Below, in pieces: positions 48,501 through 57,500 of a stretch of DNA of 64,000 nucleotides. The number at the start of each line of letters is the position of its first letter. Position 1 is the stretch's first letter. Under the pieces are notes generated by a model, which was given only the letters and a program-made list of their open reading frames with translations, was not told where the DNA came from and did not search any database. The stretch spans positions 1,092,331 to 1,156,330 of the forward strand of contig SCFE01000080.1 of the NCBI GenBank assembly GCA_004352715.1, given 5' to 3'. The translations under genes and the position numbers were made by a program. The stretch is from Hofstenia miamia. Taxonomy: Eukaryota; Xenacoelomorpha; Acoela.

Positions 48501-51500
48501 TCAGAAAATATCTAGAGGTTCCTATCTCATAGTATAAAACGCATCAAAATACAATAAAATAAGAAATTTCACTGAGACAAGAATCTGTACACAAATTAGG
48601 ATTAGTTGACTTTAGAGTGTTTCAAACAGTATATTTGTAATATTATCTGGTTAATAGCATAAAAGTAATGTAAAATATAATAATTTACGAGTTTTTAACA
48701 AGTTTGAAACGTGTTTGAAACATTTTATACGAACGAGATGACGCAGCTGTCATCAGTAGGGGAAGGCAAATTTTGACCTAAAATTTGACCAATTAGCGAT
48801 AACATTCCACTTAAGCATTCTGACCACAAGATACTGATTGACCAATTAGCATTTGCCTTGCCCTAGTCATCAGTTGTGAATTGCATCAGCCGTGGTGTTG
48901 CAATGGCGTCTCGAGGCATTCTTATTCCTTTCCGTTGTTTGAAAAAGGTCAAAACTTGCCAGAAAGTCAAATACCAACTCGTGAAGACATATTAAAGTGC
49001 ATTTTATGGTATAAACAGGAAAAGAAACGTGAAAATGGCAAAGATCCATCAGCAAAAGAGATAGTGAAAATAGTCACAAATCGAATGATTGAAATTTATG
49101 GGAGGGCATGAATTCCAATTGCAAGTACTGAAAGAGTAAATAAACTGATCTTAGAATATCACACCAAGTATCAGTCAATGATGAAAAACTATAAGTCTAC
49201 CTTAAAGTCGCAGAAAACGAAACTAAATGCATTTAAAGATGCCTCTAAATCTTTATTCGATTTTTGTTCTTGTAAATGCTATAGTGTCCAGACTTGCGTT
49301 TATTGGAAGGAAAAGAAGGTAACTATAATAGAACAGAGTTTTTTGAAAGATCAGTGCATTGAAAGAAAAATGTTTATTGGAGGACTTGATTTAGTAGCTA
49401 CAGCTCAATTCAACGACTGCAAGAACGGAAAAGGAAACGAATGATTCAAGAAGTCCCTGACAATTGCCAGGAAGTACACCTCATTAGAAAAACAACCTCG
49501 GAAACTTCAAACGTTACGAATTCTGCTACTGAAAGTGAAGACGAATTTAAACCACCAAAATCATCATTGAGACGAATCGAAAAGGAATTAAATTATGACG
49601 ATGCTTCCAGAAATTCCTGAGCCACAAGCGAAGAGGCCCAGAATCTTCCCATGTTTTTCTGAAGCATTTGACAGAGGAGCTGCTCTATTATCAACCTCTC
49701 TATTGGAGGACATTGGAATAATTGATGCGGAAAATACAGAGAATGTGATCGACCCGAATAAAGTTAGAAGAGAAAGGATAAACATCAGATCAAAATATGA
49801 GATACTAAATCACTCAATAAAAGCAATTTATTTTGACGGAAAGAGGGACAAAACGCTTACTTCATTGAAGAAAGATGGGAAATATTATAAAAAAAGTTAC
49901 AGAGGAACATATTTCACTGATAAGCGAACCTAACTCAGACTATATAGGACATTTAGTACCAAGACATGGAACGGCTCGTGGAATCGCAGATGCTCTGACA
50001 GATTTTTTTGAAAAAAATGATGTCAGGTTCAGCCAATTATTAGCAGTAGAATGTGATGGGACTGCAACTAATACTGGTACTAGTGGCGGAATCATCAAAC
50101 TTCTGGAAGAAAAAGCCGGTCGCCAATTGCATTGGTTTGTATGTATGTATGTTACATGCTAAAGAATTTCCATTGCGCCATTTGTTATCCTCACTTGATG
50201 GGAAAACTAGCGTTCCCCGTTGCTTCACAGGGACCATCGGAAAACAATTGGCAGCTTGCGAGACACAACCTGTTATAGAGTTTGAACCGATTACAGAAGA
50301 TAAACTGCAATCAATTGATAAGAAATCTTTAAGTACTGACCAGAAGTATTTATATGAAATTCATGCATCTGATAGAGAAGGTTCAATATCAACCGACCTT
50401 GCAAATCGTTCACCAGGAAATTTGAACCATGCAAGATGGTTAACGACTGCTAGCATCGTCTATATGTTGCCTCCGAATTTCCCAGTGAGGGTCTGAAATT
50501 ACTGTGCCATTTTGTAATGAATTTCTATACTCCAATGTGGTTTGAAATCAAATGTAAATCTTATGTTAAATATGGCGCAATGCATGTTTTCAAATCGCTC
50601 CAGTTGCTCAAAAAACATCCGAAAGCTGTTCAAGATGTTGTAAAACCAGTCATACAGAGGAATGCATTTTTCTCACACCCCGAAAATCTTCTTTTGTCGA
50701 TGCTTTCTGGTAGCAGGCCGCACATTCGAGAACTCGCATGGAGAAAAATCAAAAAAACAAGAAATGAGTTGACACATCAAAGTAAAATCAGAAAATTTTC
50801 TCTGCCAAAATTGAACTTTGAGTGCGAGGGCTATGTGAATATGATCGATTGGCAACAATTTGNCATTGGAATAATTGATGCGGAAAATACAGAGAATGTG
50901 ATCGACCCGAATAAAGTTAGAAGAGAAAGGATAAACATCAGATCAAAATATGAGATACTAAATCACTCAATAAAAGCAATTTATTTTGACGGAAAGAGGG
51001 ACAAAACGCTTACTTCATTGAAGAAAGATGGGAAATATTATAAAAAAAGTTACAGAGGAACATATTTCACTGATAAGCGAACCTAACTCAGACTATATAG
51101 GACATTTAGTACCAAGACATGGAACGGCTCGTGGAATCGCAGATGCTCTGACAGATTTTTTTGAAAAAAATGATGTCAGGTTCAGCCAATTATTAGCAGT
51201 AGAATGTGATGGGACTGCAACTAATACTGGTACTAGTGGCGGAATCATCAAACTTCTGGAAGAAAAAGCCGGTCGCCAATTGCATTGGTTTGTATGTATG
51301 TATGTTACATGCTAAAGAATTTCCATTGCGCCATTTGTTATCCTCACTTGATGGGAAAACTAGCGTTCCCCGTTGCTTCACAGGGACCATCGGAAAACAA
51401 TTGGCAGCTTGCGAGACACAACCTGTTATAGAGTTTGAACCGATTACAGAAGATAAACTGCAATCAATTGATAAGAAATCTTTAAGTACTGACCAGAAGT

Positions 51501-54500
51501 ATTTATATGAAATTCATGCATCTGATAGAGAAGGTTCAATATCAACCGACCTTGCAAATCGTTCACCAGGAAATTTGAACCATGCAAGATGGTTAACGAC
51601 TGCTAGCATCGTCTATATGTTGCCTCCGAATTTCCCAGTGAGGGTCTGAAATTACTGTGCCATTTTGTAATGAATTTCTATACTCCAATGTGGTTTGAAA
51701 TCAAATGTAAATCTTATGTTAAATATGGCGCAATGCATGTTTTCAAATCGCTCCAGTTGCTCAAAAAACATCCGAAAGCTGTTCAAGATGTTGTAAAACC
51801 AGTCATACAGAGGAATGCATTTTTCTCACACCCCGAAAATCTTCTTTTGTCGATGCTTTCTGGTAGCAGGCCGCACATTCGAGAACTCGCATGGAGAAAA
51901 ATCAAAAAAACAAGAAATGAGTTGACACATCAAAGTAAAATCAGAAAATTTTCTCTGCCAAAATTGAACTTTGAGTGCGAGGGCTATGTGAATATGATCG
52001 ATTGGCAACAATTTGTGTCAGAGCCACCATTGACAAGAAAATTCACATTAGAAGAAATTGAAAACTGTATCTTAACTCGAGCCACTTTTGAAGTCGAAGA
52101 AATGCCTCTTCACGCACAGGCTGTTGAACGTGCGATCAAGTTGGTCTCCGAAGCTTCTGACCTAGTTTGTTGTCAAGAAGCAAGAGAAGAATTTATTCGC
52201 TCCCGGATATCATCCCGCAAACGAATTCCGGCATTCAATTCCAAAAAAAGTTAGAAATGAATAATTTAACTGTACAAAATTTTCGTTCATTTTCATCGCT
52301 TGCTTGTTTCGAATATTTTTCTTGTGTAATTTAAAAAATGGAGAATAGTTTTATGTACTGTCTGATAATAAATGATGGAAAATATGTTTAGTTTCCTTTC
52401 CATAATATTGCAAGGAATTTATTATTGCTTTTAACAACTTTGAAAACAGAGAAACTCTAAAATTTCGTTGAAAAGTCGATAGATCCATGAAACTTGGATT
52501 TTTTATAAGACCTTCTGTCTTATAGGAACCTCTAGATCATGATTGATTTTCATCATATTTGTATCAATTGTTTATATGACCTCAAAAAACATTTTAAACT
52601 GTCAAGTAATCATTTCATTTCAATACCATGTCTTAAAATATGGAGAATTGGTTTTGAAATATTTGGAAACAGTTACTCACAAATTTCAAAATAATATAGG
52701 AACCTCTAAAACTTTTAGTTTCTGTCTGATAATTCACATAAATCATTTTTACGATCATTGGCACGTTCTCAAAAATTCTGGTCCCCCCCCCCTAAAACGA
52801 TCCACCCTATTATATAAGTCTAAATGTACTTCCTCGATTTTCATCAATCTGCAGGAATAGAAAGTTAGATTAAAATTATAACATAGGACTAATCTACAAA
52901 TAATTAGGGAAGAATAATATTATCTTGAAATATAGCAAAGAGACTACAGGTGCTATATACAAAACAGGTAGGAAATAAATACAGATCTTCACCGGGAGTG
53001 AAATGCGTTTATTAAACTCTCCGTTAGACTAAATAATTAATGAGCAATAAATGTAAAAGAATTTCAATAAACAGGCGACAAGGAACAGCTCAATGCACTA
53101 CTAAACTGCGTCAATTCAGAAAGTGAATGCCCGTTTTATACGAGGTTAATAACTTTCTAGCAAATCCACCATCTGCTGGCATTGCACAGTCCGAAATTTT
53201 CAAAACCGCCCGGCCTACATTTCAAATATTCAATCCGCACAAATACCACAAAAATAAACAGCGGCTTTCACTATTGTCAAATACCTATTACTGAAGCAAT
53301 AAGTTCGAGAGATTTGACATTAGACTAATAAAAAGTGACGATAAGATCAGTTTGGCTGGAAACCCGCAAATTAATTTTAGGCCCGAACAAAACAAGCAAC
53401 ACATTACGCAGTCAAAAAATCTCGTCCTAAATGTAAATTGTATGAAGCCATTTTCAACCTTGATAATTCAAGTTTTGTATTAGCGAAAAGGTTTGATTAA
53501 TATCAAAAATGATTATTATATAGAAGTATTAGAATATAAAGTAATAAGTGATAAGTCACTAAATCATTTAAAATTTTTGAAATCAGTGCAGCCGTACAAT
53601 GACACAACCACTTGAGGGCAAAATTGTAATTTTTCAGTAGAGAGGTTTTAAGAAAATTTTTGTATTTCTTAAGCTACTGTGCAATAAACGTCAATTCTAT
53701 TAAACATGTATGGAAATTTCATAGAAGATTATTATTGAATGGTGAGGTATAATTATAAATTTTTGGATTTACAGTTAGTGTTTTTATCATTCTGCCTCGT
53801 TGAACTTAAGTTCCAAATGGCATTTTTTGGCAAATTGACAATTGAATAAAATTATTAAGCAGTTGCGACAAAGTTGATAAAGGGTTCTTTAGGCATTTGC
53901 TGGTAGAAGTCCATTCTCAAAAAAATTATGTGAAAATCTTGATTTCTCTAAGAAAAATATTTCTTTAGCTAACAAAGAGATCACCTTAAGTAGACTAGCT
54001 ATATGGGAGGAGTTAAATAGCATACTAAAATTCAGGGAAAAGGCTGGTTTTCTTGGAAAATACGAAATTGCATTCTATGAATATGAATATATTACAAAAA
54101 TGAATTGGTGTTTTACAAGACGACATCTGAAAGACATACATCGCAATTGCATGAGGAAATTGTTTTTCAAAAAGACATTGCTTTCTCACGCCATAAATAA
54201 ATTAGTGAGACAGCTGACGTGGATTCGGATGTATCTGAAATTTGAGACGATTACTATGAAAATTATAAAGGTTGAATTATACATTCAGCAATAATGAGTT
54301 TTTCAAGCGACATTTCATTTACAAACCATAATTAGAAAGTGAGAAACTAGAGTAGCGAAAAATATATCTTCAAGCATAATGATGTCTCGACATACATGAG
54401 AAAGTTTGGATTGATTTGAGACGGAAATGGGTTTGTATAGAAATGGAATATTTCATTCCTAGCAGCTGCAAGAAAATATTACGCTATGAACAACAAAATA

Positions 54501-57500
54501 ATTATATATTAAATACTTGTATTAAAATTAGTATCGAATATAGAATCTCGGTTCTAGTCTTCAAAATCGACCTTTAGTATCATTCATTATTTTTTTAAAT
54601 TCTTTTAGTTATAAAAGTGAATTATTTAAAAACTAAAAATTGCTATAAATATGCATTAAACTACTAACTCAAGAAGAGCCTCTTTGGGAAAATGTCCTAC
54701 AGAGGACATTTACCAAGAATATAAGAACCGTTGGCTTAAGATGTTATATTTATATTGCTTAGATCGGAAGAATTGACCAGGGAAATAATCGATTTTACAC
54801 GAAAATGGATGGAATATTTATCCAAGAAAGTAAATATCAAGATAAAATGAACAGTGGAGCGTTTACTCAAAATTGAAAATAGTTCACTTTAATTTAAGAT
54901 GTTATCAATCGATTTGCTGCTAAAAACAGATGATTGCATTTTGTGTAAGCCTACTTTTGTTCTTTTTTACATTTTTTTCTGTAAAAAATGAGTGTCAGCA
55001 ACCCCATTTTTAAAATCCTAAACGCGCCTCTGAAAATGAATATGAACTAATCAATTCAATTTAGGTTAAAAATCCGTGCGGATGAATCAAAGCTGACAAA
55101 AACATTGCGAAATATATCTATAAATTAACTCCATAAACTTCTAAATAGAAGTCAATATCACGTACTCCGCACTAATTCATCAAAATTAAACGCGACAATG
55201 ATTTGCTTTGTTTTTGATTCTAAACGAAATTAAGTTAATCTAAATTATACGGAAATTGATGGAATTTCTTACCATCTTAACACGATTTAATGGAAGTTTA
55301 TTATTTCAACTTCAAAGCACGTTAATGTTCTCAAAGCAAGCATTTGTGTGATTTGATGGACAGGTGACCGAGTAGCATATTATTTCAGAATTCGATGTTT
55401 GAACACATATTGCTAAAAAGTACAAAACACTACGCGGCTGTTGCAAAATTCATCGAAACGATTAACGTTAGTTGAAAAAAACTTTTTTAGTAATGTATTA
55501 AAGGAAACTATACATTTGGTCTTTTTTCATGCTTTTATTAAAATGATGTTCATTTTCGTTTACATCATGATAATTAACTGCATTTATGCGTTTTTCTATA
55601 TTTCAAGGGCTAGTTTTTACGCATAGAACTTGTATCTTTAGTTAATAAGCCTATAAATGAGGCCTAATAGTGAGGTTCATTGTGTTGCGCTACCATACTT
55701 CATAACTAAATTTTGTGGGGTTTCAAATTTTAACCAGCGTTTTGAGTGAGCTTCATTCTATTCCATTGCAACAAATGGTGGTCAAGCGCCTGATCCCAGA
55801 ATAATAAATATGAGATTGGCCGTGCTGCTAGCTGATAAGTTAGACTTGCCCAATCATCACAAATAGGATAGGAATTGCAGCAACCAGAGCCTCAATTATG
55901 TTTCTCAAAGTTTTCATGGAATTCACATGCCAAAGAGTCGTCCTCAATGAAGAAGTAATAAAATTATTAAAAAAATCGCCATTACAAAAAAATTAAACAG
56001 TGTTGCATCACATGATATTTCACTGCTTTCAGAGCATGATTCCCGGTATATATTTAACTCATTAATGACGCCTATTCAGTTGAATATTTACGTCGATGTC
56101 CCTTATCCCTCGGGATCAATTGCTAACGGACGCAATATCTTTTTTGCAGTATTTTGTTTAATTTTTATACGCAGACCGTACGAATGTCTTGCTAAAATAT
56201 AGGCTACGGTTCACTCAACCTTAAACATACATGCTACTACAAGTTCTGTTGTAAGCAACTTAACATTAATTTTTTCCAAAAAAAGTAAATGAGGGTGCGC
56301 ATCTTGAGTGTTGTATCTAATAAACATCCTCGGCAGCTAACCGTGTTCTGTGTGCGGAGTGTATGAGATTTTGGTATTGCATGTGGGTAAACCAGCCACG
56401 GGTTCCAGCTGATTGCCCTTGTGAGAAAAAATGAAAATTATTGCATCAACTCAATTAGCAATGATTTTCATTCAGTTAGTTCAGAAAATAATTAACTGAA
56501 ATTAGAATAATGAAAAACGTCCTAAATCTCAATAGCAATTCAGAAAACCTTAGGAAAATATCTCGATATTAGAAAAGCTTAGATAATTTGAAACTAAAAA
56601 AATAACAGAGAAATAACACACTAGTTGGCGTTACTAGTGACAAGCATATCAGTTCTGAACTCTGATATGTCATACGTGTAGATGACTGTAAGTGTTTAAG
56701 TAAGCTTTTATGAAAAAATGTTAGCATAAAAATAAACCGGCATCAGTAATTCTTGTTAATAATTAAATATTCGCACGACGTAATGCAAAATGTGAAAAAA
56801 TGCGATTCAAATAATTTTTTATCAAAAATGAAATATTTAGTAGTCAATTAAAAAGTACGCATTAACAATATTAACAGAATGATTGGCAGTAATAAACAGT
56901 TGAAATTTAGCCAATGAATGGCAAATTATTACATCATTTGAGACCTTGCCATCAATCAAACTAAGCAGCGTGCTTAAGATGGAGAAATGAAAAAAGTAGC
57001 TAAATGCAGTTTGACAGAGTGCTTAAAATGAAATCAACTACAATGCTAGAGAACTATCTAAAACAAAGCGTTACCTTACGCTTCAACATTCTAAAATCAC
57101 ATCTCTAAGGAACTAGAAATTTTAGAATTCGGAAAACGTATTTATCAGTTTCAGACAGGGTGGAAAAGCAAATTTTAATCAATGTAAGCCTACTTAAAAT
57201 ACGGCCAGGCCATCTACAGCATTGTACTGATATAGGAGGCGAGGTATTAGCGCATTGAGATGCGTGATACATTCAAAAGTAATACTTAAAAAAGCAGTCA
57301 ATTTGTTTTAGAATTTTTTGTTTTAAAAAGTCTGATAAGTTCCATAGTTTCTGTTCTTTTCTCGCTAATAGTTGAAGAAGTAAATCATGAATTTATTGTT
57401 TTATAAAAAATTATTTAATAAACAAGTAATTATGAACTAAATAATTAGTAATTAAGTGTAAAAAAATACATACTAGAAAATTGCGATGGTTTCCTATCAC

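Larger units (their letters stand above)
48231..52809 (+). mobile_element. hAT-like DNA transposon B (decayed)
   Basis: Perfect 12-bp terminal inverted repeats, TAGGGTGGATCG at 48231 and its complement ending at 52809, are flanked by identical octamers TTATATAA (48223-48230 and 52810-52817). As assembled it is 4579 bp. It contains a 1152-bp exact duplication around one N, so the real length is probably about 3426 bp. Subterminal inverted motifs (TAGAGGTTCCTA type) lie twice at each end. The transposase is broken. The TAGGGTG start, 8-bp target duplication and protein core link it to element A at 7676. Confidence 0.88.

Noticed and set aside
50864-52015. Second set of transposase frames as a tandem gene
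   Set aside because: An exact repeat of 49711-50862 joined by an N; best explained by assembly.
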